Source: Microbacterium mitrae (GTDB lineage Bacteria > Actinomycetota > Actinomycetes > Actinomycetales > Microbacteriaceae). Taken from it: a stretch of DNA of 64,000 bases. The stretch is from contig NZ_VRSW01000006.1 in the NCBI RefSeq assembly GCF_008017445.1, positions 40,336 to 104,335 on the forward strand, written 5' to 3'. The position numbers and the translations under genes are program-made. The notes under the pieces are model-generated. The model saw only the letters and a program-made list of their open reading frames with translations, was not told the DNA's origin and did no database searches. This document shows, piece by piece, positions 17,331 to 27,590 of the stretch (within the stretch, counting starts at the first letter, position 1; each line of letters opens with the position of its first letter).

Positions 17331-17520
17331 TGGTTCCTGTTCCGTGCGCCGTGGTTCCCTGTTCCGTGCCGCGTGGTTCCCTGCGGCGTGGTTCCGTGCC
17401 GCGCGCCGTGGTTCCCTGCGCCGTGGTTCCGTGCCGTGCCCGGTGGTTCCATGCGCCGTGGTTCCGTGCCGCGCGCGGTGGTTTCGCGCCGTGGTTCTCC
17501 GCCCCGGGTTCCGCCGTGCC
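17331..17520. repeat. Cluster of GTGGTTCC repeats in a gene-free stretch
   Basis: The 437 bases from 17285 to 17721 hold no convincing gene. About 190 bases of it are an imperfect array of units like GCCGTGGTTCCGTGCC. Seven exact GTGGTTCC copies are visible, with starts near 17351, 17373, 17388, 17408, 17423, 17443 and 17458, plus degraded copies. Spacing is irregular (15-22 bases), unlike CRISPR. All frames across it give only low-complexity peptides. Confidence 0.8.
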
Positions 17521-17635
17521 ATCCGGGCCCTCCCCCGGTTGTGCAGGAAAAACGTTCACCCGCAGGGAGCTGACCAGGGGTTTTCTCGCGGGCAGGCGAA
17601 TTTTTCCTGCCCAACCTGCTTGAAACCGGGGCGAG

Positions 17636-17690
17636 CGGAACCACGGAACAACACCCCCGGCACCGGAACCACGGAACAACACCCACAGCA
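17636..17690. repeat. 28-base direct repeat, two copies
   Basis: CGGAACCACGGAACAACACC begins at 17636 and again at 17664, with the unit continuing to the next copy. It carries the reverse complement of the GGTTCC word found just upstream, so the gene-free stretch holds the word in both orientations. Confidence 0.75.
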
Positions 17691-17721
17691 CCGGCAACCC
17701 AACCCACGCCGCGAATCCGCG

Positions 17722-18906
17722 TTAGTCGAAGATCGGAACCAATGCCGTCGGGGTCGGGGCGGGGGCGCGGTACAGAAGCTGGCCGACCACGCCGGTGCGG
17801 GCGTCGACGCTCAGCGACACCACGTCATCCGAACGCTGCCCTGCGATCAAAAGAGTGTCACCAACGAGCACATGGTGGCGGGGCCAATCAACGCCAGACT
17901 CGACGAGCGATACGCCCTCTAGCCGCGCCCCACCGTCGAGCACAGCGATTGTGGCGATCGTGTTCGATCCGCGCACCGTGACGTGCAAGAACAGACCGTC
18001 TGCGGTGGTCGAGATTTCCGCCGGAAAGTCGACACCAAACGATGTTTCCCGTGAAACCGGCACCGCCGTGACGATGCGCCACGTGCCATCGCGATCGGCG
18101 GCAAGGGCGTACACCTCTGCCGAGTATTCGGTTGCGACATACAGGTGACCGCTCGGGTGCCACACCGCGTGACGCGGGCCGGAGCCCTTTGGCAGCGCCA
18201 CCTGCTGAATCTCGGTGTCACCGCGCCAGAATCGCACCAGGTCAAAGCCGAGATCGGTTGTCGCGTACAACCCACCGGGCAAGAACGTGGTGTGGTGTGC
18301 GCGCGAAACGCGTGCGTTCGGGTCTTCGACCACGGGCAAGGTTTCGACGGGTTCTGGGTTGTCATAATCCGGAACCAGGTGTGCGAACTCGGGGCCAGCC
18401 GCCTCTCGAAGTGCTGCGGCCGCGGCGCTCAGGTCTATGGTTCCGGCCGCCGCCAGGCTCGCCGGCGGGTTCTCCGCCTCAAAGCCGTACGGGTCGGTGG
18501 TCGATGCGAGCGCAACCGCTGCGCCCAGCGAACCATCGGCGTTCACCGCGATTCGCGTGACCGTTCCGTCACCGTACGCGGCAGCGACCAGCGAGCCCGC
18601 CCCCGGCGCGATGGCCGCGTGGCACGTGGCATACCCGGTCGCCAGCGGCTTGCCAAGCGGCGCAAGGGTGTCTTCGCCGGTGCGGCGAAACGCCTGCACC
18701 ACGCCGCGCTCTTCGAGCGTCGCGTAGACAACATCGAGCGTCGGGTGCGCGGCGAGCCACGACGGCGACTCGGCGTGCGCGGCGGTGCCGGCAAAGGTCA
18801 ACGAGCCGCGAGGCGACTGTGCGGCCGGCTCGCCGGCAACAAGCACGCCAACGCCCGCGGCATGCCCACCCATGTCAGCGGTGTAGCCGCCGAGCCAAAA
18901 CCGCAT
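17722..18906 (-). CDS. Beta-propeller lactonase, YbhE/6-phosphogluconolactonase-like family
   Basis: 394 residues of seven-bladed propeller sequence (lactonase_7 family). Typical pieces are FWLGGYTADMGGHAAGVGV at the start, SPSWLAAHPTLDVVYATLE, SRAHHTTFLPGG, GSGPRHAVWHPSGHLYVATEYSAEV and SGVDWPRHHVLVGDTLLIAGQRSDDVV near the end; the repeated P-R-H motif is characteristic. E. coli YbhE/Pgl hydrolyses 6-phosphogluconolactone, but many homologues have other lactone substrates. Its ATG overlaps the purA stop (ATGA), so it is translated with purA. That pairing is odd for a pentose-phosphate enzyme. Confidence 0.85.
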   Translation of the reverse strand: MRFWLGGYTADMGGHAAGVGVLVAGEPAAQSPRGSLTFAGTAAHAESPSWLAAHPTLDVVYATLEERGVVQAFRRTGEDTLAPLGKPLATGYATCHAAIAPGAGSLVAAAYGDGTVTRIAVNADGSLGAAVALASTTDPYGFEAENPPASLAAAGTIDLSAAAAALREAAGPEFAHLVPDYDNPEPVETLPVVEDPNARVSRAHHTTFLPGGLYATTDLGFDLVRFWRGDTEIQQVALPKGSGPRHAVWHPSGHLYVATEYSAEVYALAADRDGTWRIVTAVPVSRETSFGVDFPAEISTTADGLFLHVTVRGSNTIATIAVLDGGARLEGVSLVESGVDWPRHHVLVGDTLLIAGQRSDDVVSLSVDARTGVVGQLLYRAPAPTPTALVPIFD

Positions 18907-20192
18907 CAGTCGAGCAGCGGCGTGCGAACGACGACCTCGTCGCGGGCCGGGCCCACACCGATGACCGAGATGCGCGTGTTGCTCATCTTCTCGAGGGCGA
19001 GCACGTAGTCCTGCGCGTTCTGCGGCAGGTCGTCAAACGTGCGGGCAGTCGAGATGTCTTCGGTCCAACCCGGGAAGTATTCGTAGATCGGCTTCGCGTG
19101 GTGAAAGTCGGTCATGTTGACCGGAACCTCGTCAAAGCGCACGCCGTCAACGTCGTAAGCGACGCACACCGGAATCTGCTCGATGCCCGTCAGAATGTCG
19201 AGCTTGGTGAGCACCAGGTCGGTGAGTCCGTTGATGCGCGTCGCGTAGCGGGTGATCGGCGCGTCATACCAGCCAACGCGGCGGGGGCGACCCGTCGTGG
19301 TTCCGAATTCGAAACCGCGCGAACGCAGCATGTCACCCGACTCGTCAAACAGCTCGGTCGTGAACGGGCCAGAGCCGACGCGCGTGGTGTACGCCTTCAC
19401 AATGCCGACAATGCGGTCCAGGCGGTTGGGGCCGACACCGGAACCAGTTGCCGCGCCGCCAGCGGTAGCAGAAGACGAGGTGACAAACGGGTAGGTGCCG
19501 TGATCGACGTCGAGCATGGTGGCCTGGCCGCCCTCGAACACGACGACCTCGTTGCGGTCAAGCGCTTCGGCCAGCAGCAACGCCGTGTCAGCCACCATGG
19601 GCTTGAGACGCTCCGCGTAGGAAAGCAGGTCGTCGACGATCTCGTCGGCGGTGATGGCGCGGCGGTTGAACAGCTTCACCAGCAGGTGGTTCTTCTGGTC
19701 GAGCGCGCCCTCCACCTTCTGGCGCAGGATGTTCTCGTCAAACAGATCCTGCACGCGAATGCCAACGCGGTTGATCTTGTCGGCGTACGCCGGACCGATG
19801 CCGCGACCCGTGGTTCCGATCTGGCGCTTGCCAAGGAAACGCTCGGTGACCTTGTCGAGCGTGCGGTGGTACTGCGTGATGATGTGCGCGTTGGCGCTCA
19901 CCTTCAGGCGCGAAACGTCAATGCCGCGAGCGGCGAGCGCGGTGAGCTCGGCGAACAGCACCTCAAGGTCAACGACGACGCCGTTGCCGATGACGGGCGT
20001 GACGCCGGGAGAGAGGATGCCGCTGGGCAGCAGGTGCAGGGCGTACTTTTCGTTGCCGACCACGACCGTGTGACCGGCGTTGTTGCCGCCATTGAACTTC
20101 ACGACCCAGTCGGTACGCTCACCGAGAAGGTCTGTCGCTTTACCTTTGCCCTCGTCGCCCCACTGGACGCCGACGATCACGATTCCTGGCAT
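18906..20192 (-). CDS. purA: Adenylosuccinate synthetase
   Basis: PurA joins IMP and aspartate using GTP to give adenylosuccinate, the first committed step to AMP. The 428 residues match the family. The N-terminal [15 protein letters not shown] (catalytic Asp13 and P-loop-like Lys), His41 in [21 protein letters not shown] and [24 protein letters not shown] are all intact. The ATG at 20192 follows an AGGGGG site; an upstream in-frame GTG would add an odd Gly/Ser-rich leader. It is followed without gap by the lactonase gene. Confidence 0.97.
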   Translation of the reverse strand: MPGIVIVGVQWGDEGKGKATDLLGERTDWVVKFNGGNNAGHTVVVGNEKYALHLLPSGILSPGVTPVIGNGVVVDLEVLFAELTALAARGIDVSRLKVSANAHIITQYHRTLDKVTERFLGKRQIGTTGRGIGPAYADKINRVGIRVQDLFDENILRQKVEGALDQKNHLLVKLFNRRAITADEIVDDLLSYAERLKPMVADTALLLAEALDRNEVVVFEGGQATMLDVDHGTYPFVTSSSATAGGAATGSGVGPNRLDRIVGIVKAYTTRVGSGPFTTELFDESGDMLRSRGFEFGTTTGRPRRVGWYDAPITRYATRINGLTDLVLTKLDILTGIEQIPVCVAYDVDGVRFDEVPVNMTDFHHAKPIYEYFPGWTEDISTARTFDDLPQNAQDYVLALEKMSNTRISVIGVGPARDEVVVRTPLLD

Positions 20193-20334
20193 TTGGCTTG
20201 CACCCCCTGAAAGGGACCCGGGCGTGGGTCCACCCAATCCTATCCGGTTGACCTGAAAGGCCCGAAGCCGGGCCCGAGTGCGCCGCGCTCGCGCTTGCGA
20301 TGGCGCCCCGGTTTGTGGCGTCGCGCCGACCGAC

Positions 20335-20340
20335 TACCCT
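20335..20340 (+). promoter_or_regulatory. -10 box of a leaderless cyclophilin gene
   Basis: TACCCT ends 7 bases before ATG 20348. Confidence 0.45.
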
Positions 20341-20347
20341 CGAACCC

Positions 20348-21055
20348 ATGCGCCTTCTCGCCTCGACTGCCGCCACTGCCCTGCTCGCGTTGACCCTGCT
20401 GGGCTGCGCCTCGACGCCGTCCAACTCCGGGTCCACCTCCGGTGGCACTGATGCGAGCGACAGCGCAACAACCTCCACCACAGAGCCTGCGGCAAGCGGA
20501 ACCTGTGACTACTTCGCCGACGGATCGGCGTCGGCGAAAGATGGCACGCAGGTTCCGCCTGCTGAGCCGGCCGTCACGGGCGAGGTGACCGCCACGATGA
20601 AGACCTCCGTCGGCGATCTCGTGCTCACGCTCGACGCCGACGCCGCCCCCTGCGCCGTGAACAGCTTCGTGTCACTCGCTGAGCAGGGGTACTACGACGA
20701 CACGTCCTGCCACCGTCTGACCACCCAGGGCATCTACATTCTGCAGTGCGGCGACCCCACCGCCACAGGCATGGGCGGCCCGGGCTACTCGTTCGCTGAC
20801 GAGCTAACCGGCACCGAAAAGTATGAAGCCGGAACCCTGGCGATGGCCAACGCCGGCCCCAACACCAACGGCTCCCAATTCTTCTTCGTCTACGAATCGG
20901 CTCCGGGGGCACTGGCGCCCAGCTACACGTCGTTCGGGTCTTTCGATGAGGCGTCGCTCGCCACGCTGCGCGACGTCGCTGCCACCGGAGTTGCCGCCGA
21001 CGGCGTCACCCCTGTCACGGCGGTCGACATCGAAACAATCACGATCAGCCGCTGA
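20348..21055 (+). CDS. Lipoprotein peptidyl-prolyl isomerase, cyclophilin type
   Basis: 235 residues. The lipoprotein signal MRLLASTAATALLALTLLGC (lipobox LLGC) is followed by a Ser/Thr/Gly linker of about 45 residues and then a cyclophilin domain: VGDLVLTLDADAAPCAVNSFVSLAEQGYYDD, CHRLTTQGIYILQCGDPTATGMGGPGYSFADE, GTLAMANAGPNTNGSQFFFVY. The catalytic Arg of the F-H-R motif is kept although the preceding Phe is Cys, and GSQFF is intact, so isomerase activity is likely. It would help fold secreted proteins at the outer face of the membrane. Confidence 0.9.
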   Translation: MRLLASTAATALLALTLLGCASTPSNSGSTSGGTDASDSATTSTTEPAASGTCDYFADGSASAKDGTQVPPAEPAVTGEVTATMKTSVGDLVLTLDADAAPCAVNSFVSLAEQGYYDDTSCHRLTTQGIYILQCGDPTATGMGGPGYSFADELTGTEKYEAGTLAMANAGPNTNGSQFFFVYESAPGALAPSYTSFGSFDEASLATLRDVAATGVAADGVTPVTAVDIETITISR

Positions 21056-21057
21056 GA

Positions 21058-21063
21058 TAGCCT
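21058..21063 (+). promoter_or_regulatory. -10 box of a leaderless M3 peptidase gene
   Basis: TAGCCT ends 6 bases before ATG 21070 and starts just after the previous gene's stop codon. Confidence 0.5.
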
Positions 21064-21069
21064 CGACAC

Positions 21070-22995
21070 ATGACCAGCCCGCTGCTCACACTGCCCACCA
21101 CCGCCGCCGCGTGGGAGGCCTTCGTCACCGACCGGCCCGACGCGTTTCTCACCGCAGCTAGACAGCACGTCGCCGGCCTCAAGGATGGCATCGAACGAAG
21201 CACGGCGGAGGTGCTCGACCTCTGGAACGAGGTGACGTGGGCGTTGCGGTCGGCAGGCAGTGCGAGCTATGTGCTGAGTGAATGCCACCCAGACGCGACC
21301 GTTCGTGACGCCGGGTCGGAGCGGTACTTGGCCGCGACGGCGTACGAAACCGAGCTGTCGCTTGACCGCGAGCTCTACGAGATCTTCACCAACGCGAGCC
21401 ATGCCGCCGATGCCGCCGCGCTCTCCAGCGAACAGGCGCGACTGCTGGAGCACACGCTGCGCGACTTCCGCCTCGCTGGCGTCGGCCTGGACGATGCCGG
21501 CCGTGCGCGGGCGCAACAGCTCGCCGACCGCGACTCGCAGCTCGGCGTGGAGTTCGGTAAGAACATTCGCGACGGCAAGCGCACCATGCGCATCGCCCCT
21601 GATGCACTCGCCGGGCTCCCCCAAGACTTCCTCGATAACCACCCGGTTGATGCCGACGGTCTCATCACACTCACGACCGACTACCCCGACTACGTGCCGG
21701 TGCGGGAATATGCCACAAACCGCGCAACCCGCATCGCCATCTCTGAGCTCTACAATGACCTGGCGTGGCCGATCAACGACCCGATCCTGGCCGAGCTTCT
21801 GAGCGTCCGCCGCGATCGCGCGCAGCTCCTCGGCTTTGGTGACTGGTCTGATGTGGAGACGGCGACGCGTATGGCCGGCTCCTCGGCCAACGTCGACGCG
21901 TTTCTGACCAAGGTTGATCGTGCCTCGCTCGACGCCGCGAGCGCCGAATACGAGATCGTGCTGGCTCGCCTGCGGCAAGACGACCCAGACGCTGCCGCGG
22001 TCACGACCGCCGACCTGGCGTACCTTCTCGCGGCGATCAAGCGCGAGCAGCACGATGTCGACGCTCAGGTGGTGCGCTCCTACTTCTCCTTCCCGGCCGT
22101 CATGCAGGGCGTTCTTGACCTCACCGGCGCACTCCTGGGCATCGAGTATCAGCGTGTTGAGGTTCCGTCCTGGCACGAAGACGTTCACGTTTTCGATGTG
22201 ACGAAGGGCGGAACCACCATTGGCCGCATTTACCTCGACATGCACCCTCGTGACGGCAAGTACAACCACGCCGCGTGCTTCGACCTGGTCGTGGGGCGTG
22301 CGGGTGTCGAGTTGCCAGAAGGCGTATTGCTCTGCAATTTCGCGCGCGGAACCATGGAGCACGATGAGGTCGTCACGTTCCTGCACGAATTTGGGCACCT
22401 GGTGCACGCAATCCTGGCCGGTCACCAACGCTTCACCGCACAGAGCGGCATCGCCACGGAGTGGGATTTCGTTGAGGCACCCAGCCAGATGCTCGAAGAG
22501 TGGGCTTGGGACGCCGACGTGCTGGCAACGTTTGCCCGCAATGACAGTGGCGAGCCGATTCCGGCCGACCTGGTCAAGCGCATGGTGGAGGCTGACGCGT
22601 TCGGCCGCGCACTGCTCGTGCGCCGCCAACTCGGCTTTGCCCGCGTTTCTTACCAGCTGCATCACGATGTTCCGGCCGATATCACCGCGGCGGCCGCGCA
22701 CTGGGTGGACTCCACCTCGCCGGTCAAGAACCTCGAGGGTAGCCACTTCACCGCGTCGTTCGGGCACCTCACCGGTTATGGCGCGAGCTACTACACCTAC
22801 CAGTGGAGCCTGGTCATCGCGCGAGACCTGCTCACTGCGTTTGACGGCGACCTCATGAACCAGGCGGTCGCCACCCGGTACCGCGAGCGTGTGCTCGAAC
22901 CCGGCGGCACGAAAGATGCCGCCGTGCTCGTGCGCGACTTCCTCGGGCGTGATTACAGCTTCGACGCCTACCGCGCCTGGCTCGGCGCAAGCTAG
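21070..22995 (+). CDS. M3-family zinc oligopeptidase
   Basis: 641 residues, close to the usual size of Dcp/oligopeptidase A-like enzymes. The zinc site is FLHEFGHLVHAIL (His439, Glu440, His443) with the third ligand Glu469 in WDFVEAPSQMLEEW. YTYQWSLVIARDL near the C-terminus is the family's substrate-binding loop. No signal peptide, so it acts in the cytosol on short peptides. It follows the cyclophilin gene by 14 bases but has its own leaderless-type promoter. Confidence 0.94.
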   Translation: MTSPLLTLPTTAAAWEAFVTDRPDAFLTAARQHVAGLKDGIERSTAEVLDLWNEVTWALRSAGSASYVLSECHPDATVRDAGSERYLAATAYETELSLDRELYEIFTNASHAADAAALSSEQARLLEHTLRDFRLAGVGLDDAGRARAQQLADRDSQLGVEFGKNIRDGKRTMRIAPDALAGLPQDFLDNHPVDADGLITLTTDYPDYVPVREYATNRATRIAISELYNDLAWPINDPILAELLSVRRDRAQLLGFGDWSDVETATRMAGSSANVDAFLTKVDRASLDAASAEYEIVLARLRQDDPDAAAVTTADLAYLLAAIKREQHDVDAQVVRSYFSFPAVMQGVLDLTGALLGIEYQRVEVPSWHEDVHVFDVTKGGTTIGRIYLDMHPRDGKYNHAACFDLVVGRAGVELPEGVLLCNFARGTMEHDEVVTFLHEFGHLVHAILAGHQRFTAQSGIATEWDFVEAPSQMLEEWAWDADVLATFARNDSGEPIPADLVKRMVEADAFGRALLVRRQLGFARVSYQLHHDVPADITAAAAHWVDSTSPVKNLEGSHFTASFGHLTGYGASYYTYQWSLVIARDLLTAFDGDLMNQAVATRYRERVLEPGGTKDAAVLVRDFLGRDYSFDAYRAWLGAS

Positions 22996-23048
22996 CAGGT
23001 GGTTGGGTAATCCGCGGCGCGCTCTACCGTCACACTGCCGCGAATCGC

Positions 23049-23054
23049 TACGCT
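23049..23054 (+). promoter_or_regulatory. -10 box of a leaderless membrane protein gene
   Basis: TACGCT ends 7 bases before ATG 23062. Confidence 0.45.
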
Positions 23055-23061
23055 AAGCCGC

Positions 23062-23850
23062 ATGAGCGAGAGCCACGCGGTGCGTCCTGGTCAAAACATC
23101 CGCGTCGCGTGGGCGCTGCTTCGGCTCGTGACCGCGGCGCTCATCGTGGCGGCGGTGGTGGCGCAGTTCATCACCACGTTCACACTCGCCAGCGACAAGG
23201 GCCGCGATGTGACGACGACCGTCGTGAATTTCTTCAGCTTCTTCACGATTCTCTCGAACTGCCTCGGCGCGATCATCATGCTGATCGGCGGCCTGTGGCT
23301 GCTCACCCGCGGCAGAAGCAGGCAGTGGGAGCCGCGGGCGCTCTCCTACGCGTGGATCAGCGTGATGACCTACATGGTCATTACCGGCATCGTGTACAAC
23401 CTGTTGCTGCGCGGCTACGTGCTGGAGCAGGGCGCGACGGTTGCCTGGTCAAATGAGGTGCTGCACCTCATCGCGCCCATCATTTTTCTGCTTGAGCTGG
23501 TGCTCTGCATCGCGCGGCGTCCGCTGGCCTGGACCGCCATGGGTGTGGCTGCGATCTTCCCGATTGCCTGGGTCATCTACACGCTGCTGCGCGGCGAAAC
23601 CGTCACCAACCCCACCACGGGCGATCCGTTCTGGTACCCGTACCCGTTTCTTAACCCGTACCTTCAGCCCAACGGATACTTCGGCGTCGGCGTCTACGTC
23701 ATCGGCATTGCGGCCGCGATTCTTGCCGTCGCCGGTCTCGCTGTCTGGCGCACCCACCTCGGCGCTCGATCGGCGATCGAGAACGAAGTGGGTGCGCCAG
23801 CGGCAACGGCCTATGAAGCCTTCGACGAGCCGCGGGTCAGTGCGCCGTAG
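23062..23850 (+). CDS. Pr6Pr-family membrane protein
   Basis: 262 residues with six predicted membrane spans and short loops. The hallmark VVNFFSFFTILSNCLGAII in the second span, then ISVMTYMVITGIVYNLLLRG and a conserved His in EVLHLIAPIIFLLELV, match the Pr6Pr group, distantly related to the FAR-17a/AIG1 fold. The role is unknown; eukaryotic relatives are lipid hydrolases. Its last 40 bases overlap the 3' end of the convergent GlsB/YeaQ gene. Confidence 0.8.
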   Translation: MSESHAVRPGQNIRVAWALLRLVTAALIVAAVVAQFITTFTLASDKGRDVTTTVVNFFSFFTILSNCLGAIIMLIGGLWLLTRGRSRQWEPRALSYAWISVMTYMVITGIVYNLLLRGYVLEQGATVAWSNEVLHLIAPIIFLLELVLCIARRPLAWTAMGVAAIFPIAWVIYTLLRGETVTNPTTGDPFWYPYPFLNPYLQPNGYFGVGVYVIGIAAAILAVAGLAVWRTHLGARSAIENEVGAPAATAYEAFDEPRVSAP

Positions 23851-24080
23851 ATCAGCAGCACGATCAATGAGCCAGCGATGGCAAGCAGCCAAGTCTGCAG
23901 GTCAAAAAACTCGGTCAACGGGCGGTTAAAGAGCAGGCTACCCAGCCAGCCACCGAGCATGGCGCCGACAACGCCGAGGATGAGGGTTACGAACCAACCG
24001 CCGCCCTGGCGCCCGGGCAAAATGGCCTTGGCGATAACGCCGGCAAGCAAACCCAGCAACAAAAATCCGAGGAAAGTCAT
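23811..24080 (-). CDS. GlsB/YeaQ/YmgE-family small membrane protein
   Basis: 89 residues, nearly all hydrophobic, with the Gly-rich pattern LLLGLLAGVIAKAILPGRQGGGWFVTLILGVVGAMLGGWLG that defines this family; a third span follows (LLAIAGSLIVLLIYGAL). Members are called transglycosylase-associated or stress-response proteins, without a known activity. The start at 24080 follows GGAG; longer in-frame starts would enter the argG promoter region. It overlaps the Pr6Pr gene tail to tail by 40 bases, so one of the two transcripts is antisense to the other there. Confidence 0.85.
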   Translation of the reverse strand: MTFLGFLLLGLLAGVIAKAILPGRQGGGWFVTLILGVVGAMLGGWLGSLLFNRPLTEFFDLQTWLLAIAGSLIVLLIYGALTRGSSKAS

Positions 24081-24244
24081 GTCAGAACTCCTATCCGATA
24101 TGCCCATCATCGTGTGAGGGGCACACCACTGTTTGTGACTCAACGCTAGCGGGCGCATCGCGTGATGCCAAGGGGGTTGCATGCCCTGCCGCCCCCGGGT
24201 ATGGGGGCGCGCGACCACCCGCAAAACTGCGGCGCGGCGGCCGG

Positions 24245-25687
<1,443 letters not shown>

Positions 25688-25700
25688 GCACATCCGTGAT

Positions 25701-25739
25701 GGCGGGGCTTCAGCGCAACAGCTGAGGCCCCGCCGTTTT
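25701..25739 (+). terminator. Rho-independent terminator after argG
   Basis: GGCGGGGCTTCAGC (25701-25714) pairs, with one G-T wobble, with GCTGAGGCCCCGCC over a six-base loop and is followed by GTTTTC. Confidence 0.9.
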
Positions 25740-25814
25740 CATTCCGGCGCCTTTCACACCGGGCATATCGGCCGTCGATTTGCGAATCACACGAAACAGG
25801 AGTGGGCTGGAACC

Positions 25815-26699
25815 ATGACACCAGCAGTGCGCGCCACGTCGCTGACTAAGACGTTCGGCTCTCACACCGCCGTCGACGACGTGAATCTCACCGTCAACCC
25901 GGGTGAGGTTGTCGCCTTTCTCGGGCCGAACGGTGCGGGCAAGACCACAACGATCGACATGCTGCTGGGCCTCAGCCAGCCGACGAGCGGAACCGTTGAG
26001 CTGTTTGGCATGACACCGCGCGCGGCGATCGCGCGCGGACTCGTCTCCGCCGTCATGCAAACCGGCGGCCTGCTGGGCGACGTAACGGTACGCGACACCA
26101 TGCGCATGACCGCATCACTCTTCGTCGGCAGCATCAGCATTGATGACGCGATGGCGCGCGCCGGCATCACCGACATCGCCACCAAAAAGGTGCAGCAGTG
26201 TTCCGGAGGCCAAAAGCAGCGCCTGCGCTTTGCGATGGCGCTGGTGAGCGACCCGGCTCTCATCGTGCTCGATGAGCCGACCACCGGCATGGACGTTGAA
26301 GGCCGCCACTCCTTCTGGCAGGCCATCCATGCCGATGCGCAGCGTGGCCGCACCGTCGTTTTCGCCACGCACTACCTCGAAGAGGCCGACCAGTACGCCG
26401 ACCGCATCGTACTGATCCGCCAGGGGCAGATTGTGGCAGACGGAACCACGGCTGAGATCAAGGCGATGGCCGCCGGTCGTCGGGTGGAGGCGGAGCTGCC
26501 GGGGGCCGATGAGCAGCGTCTGGCAGCCCTCGAGGCGGTTGACACCGTGACGGTGCGAGGCAATCGCGTCGTGATCCACACCAGCGATTCCGACGCCGTG
26601 GCCCGCTATCTGCTCACGCAGACCGAAGCCCGCGATGTCACGATCACCAGTCAAAACCTCGAGCAGGCCTTCCTGCGTCTGACGAGCCAGGAGGGCTGA
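25815..26699 (+). CDS. ABC-2 exporter ATP-binding protein (first of two related units)
   Basis: 294 residues. Walker A GPNGAGKTTT (37-46), signature CSGGQKQRLRFAM, Walker B ALIVLDEPTTGMD and switch ATHYLEEADQYADR are intact. This is the DrrA/LnrL-like class serving drug or lipid exporters, with an about 80-residue C-terminal regulatory part. The ATG follows ACAGGAG with long spacing. It is paired with the permease one base downstream. Its sequence closely parallels the ATPase at 30310 (both have QTGGLL-D-TVR-T), so the two units are paralogues. Confidence 0.92.
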   Translation: MTPAVRATSLTKTFGSHTAVDDVNLTVNPGEVVAFLGPNGAGKTTTIDMLLGLSQPTSGTVELFGMTPRAAIARGLVSAVMQTGGLLGDVTVRDTMRMTASLFVGSISIDDAMARAGITDIATKKVQQCSGGQKQRLRFAMALVSDPALIVLDEPTTGMDVEGRHSFWQAIHADAQRGRTVVFATHYLEEADQYADRIVLIRQGQIVADGTTAEIKAMAAGRRVEAELPGADEQRLAALEAVDTVTVRGNRVVIHTSDSDAVARYLLTQTEARDVTITSQNLEQAFLRLTSQEG

Positions 26700-26700
26700 C

Positions 26701-27498
26701 GTGGATCGCATCGATGTCTCCAACCGCCGCGTTCCCCCCTTCGGCGGATTCACCTGGACCTTCTTCGGCCTCGAACTGAAGCGCCTGTTCCGCAACTACT
26801 CGGTGATCATCTTCACCGTGGTGTTCCCCGTCGCGATGCTGTTGCTCGTTGCCGTGCCGCTGAAAAACACGTCGCTCACCGAGGTTCCGGTCGCCGCAGG
26901 CGGCACGTCCGCTGCCCTTCCGATCATGATCTCCATGGCGGTGTACGCCGCCCTCGTCGGCTCGACAATGACCGGCGTGACGGTCGCCTATGAGCGTGGC
27001 ATGGGCTGGTCGCGCCAACTACGCCTGACGCCGCTGAACCCACTGGTCTACATTCTGATCAAGGTGGGCACCGGCATGGTGCTCTCCGCCATCGCCGTGG
27101 TGATTACCCTCATCGCGGGCGCGATTCTGGGCATCACCGCGCCGCTCCCCAACCTCATTGCGGCGGGCACCCTCGCGTGGCTGACCTCGCTGTCGATGAC
27201 GAGCCTCGGCCTCGCGGTGGGGTATGCGTTCCCCTCACAAAACGCGATGCGATACATGGGCCCGCTGCTGCCGGTGCTGGCCTTTATGGCCGGCCTCTTT
27301 GTTCCGCTCTCCGCTCTCCCCGCCATGGTGCAGGTGACCGCGCAATTCACGCCGCTGTGGGGCATTGCAAACCTTGCCCAGAGCGCGATTATTGGCGCCT
27401 CGCCGAGCGTCTGGGCGGTTCCGAATCTGCTGTTCTGGTTCGCCGCGTTCACCGCACTCGCCGTGCTGTTCTTCAGACGAGACACCAAACGCGTCTGA
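26701..27498 (+). CDS. ABC-2 type exporter permease
   Basis: 265 residues, six spans, with the ABC-2 arrangement: FGLELKRLFRNYSVIIFTVVFPVAMLL at the start, YERGMGWSRQLRLTPLNPLVYILIK after span 2, and LPVLAFMAGLFVPLSALP near span 5. The GTG start is one base after the ATPase stop. It forms the membrane part of the exporter encoded with 25815; the substrate is unknown. The permease at 31267 shares the W-x-R-Q-L-x-x-T-P-L motif. Confidence 0.9.
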   Translation: MDRIDVSNRRVPPFGGFTWTFFGLELKRLFRNYSVIIFTVVFPVAMLLLVAVPLKNTSLTEVPVAAGGTSAALPIMISMAVYAALVGSTMTGVTVAYERGMGWSRQLRLTPLNPLVYILIKVGTGMVLSAIAVVITLIAGAILGITAPLPNLIAAGTLAWLTSLSMTSLGLAVGYAFPSQNAMRYMGPLLPVLAFMAGLFVPLSALPAMVQVTAQFTPLWGIANLAQSAIIGASPSVWAVPNLLFWFAAFTALAVLFFRRDTKRV

Positions 27499-27590
27499 GG
27501 ACATCGATAAAAAAGGTGGGTACTATGCCACAGGGAGTCGGAACCGGCTGAGTACGCAGCCACCGCTTCCACCAAGCAGGGGGTAATTCG

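Noticed and set aside
17243..17623. Protein genes across the GTGGTTCC array
   Set aside because: All six frames stay open only because of the repeat composition; the products are low-complexity Val/Pro/Arg or Gly/Thr/Arg strings with no ribosome site.
17331..17690. CRISPR array
   Set aside because: Repeats are 8-16 bases with irregular 15-22 base spacing and no unique spacers; no cas genes are in the window.
18819..20210. A 463-residue open frame on the plus strand
   Set aside because: It lies antisense to purA and the start of the lactonase gene and has no recognisable motif.
20923..22767. A 614-residue open frame on the minus strand
   Set aside because: It is fully antisense to the M3 peptidase gene, which has intact catalytic motifs. 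Its composition (Arg, Val, Gly, His) is that of reversed high-GC coding sequence.
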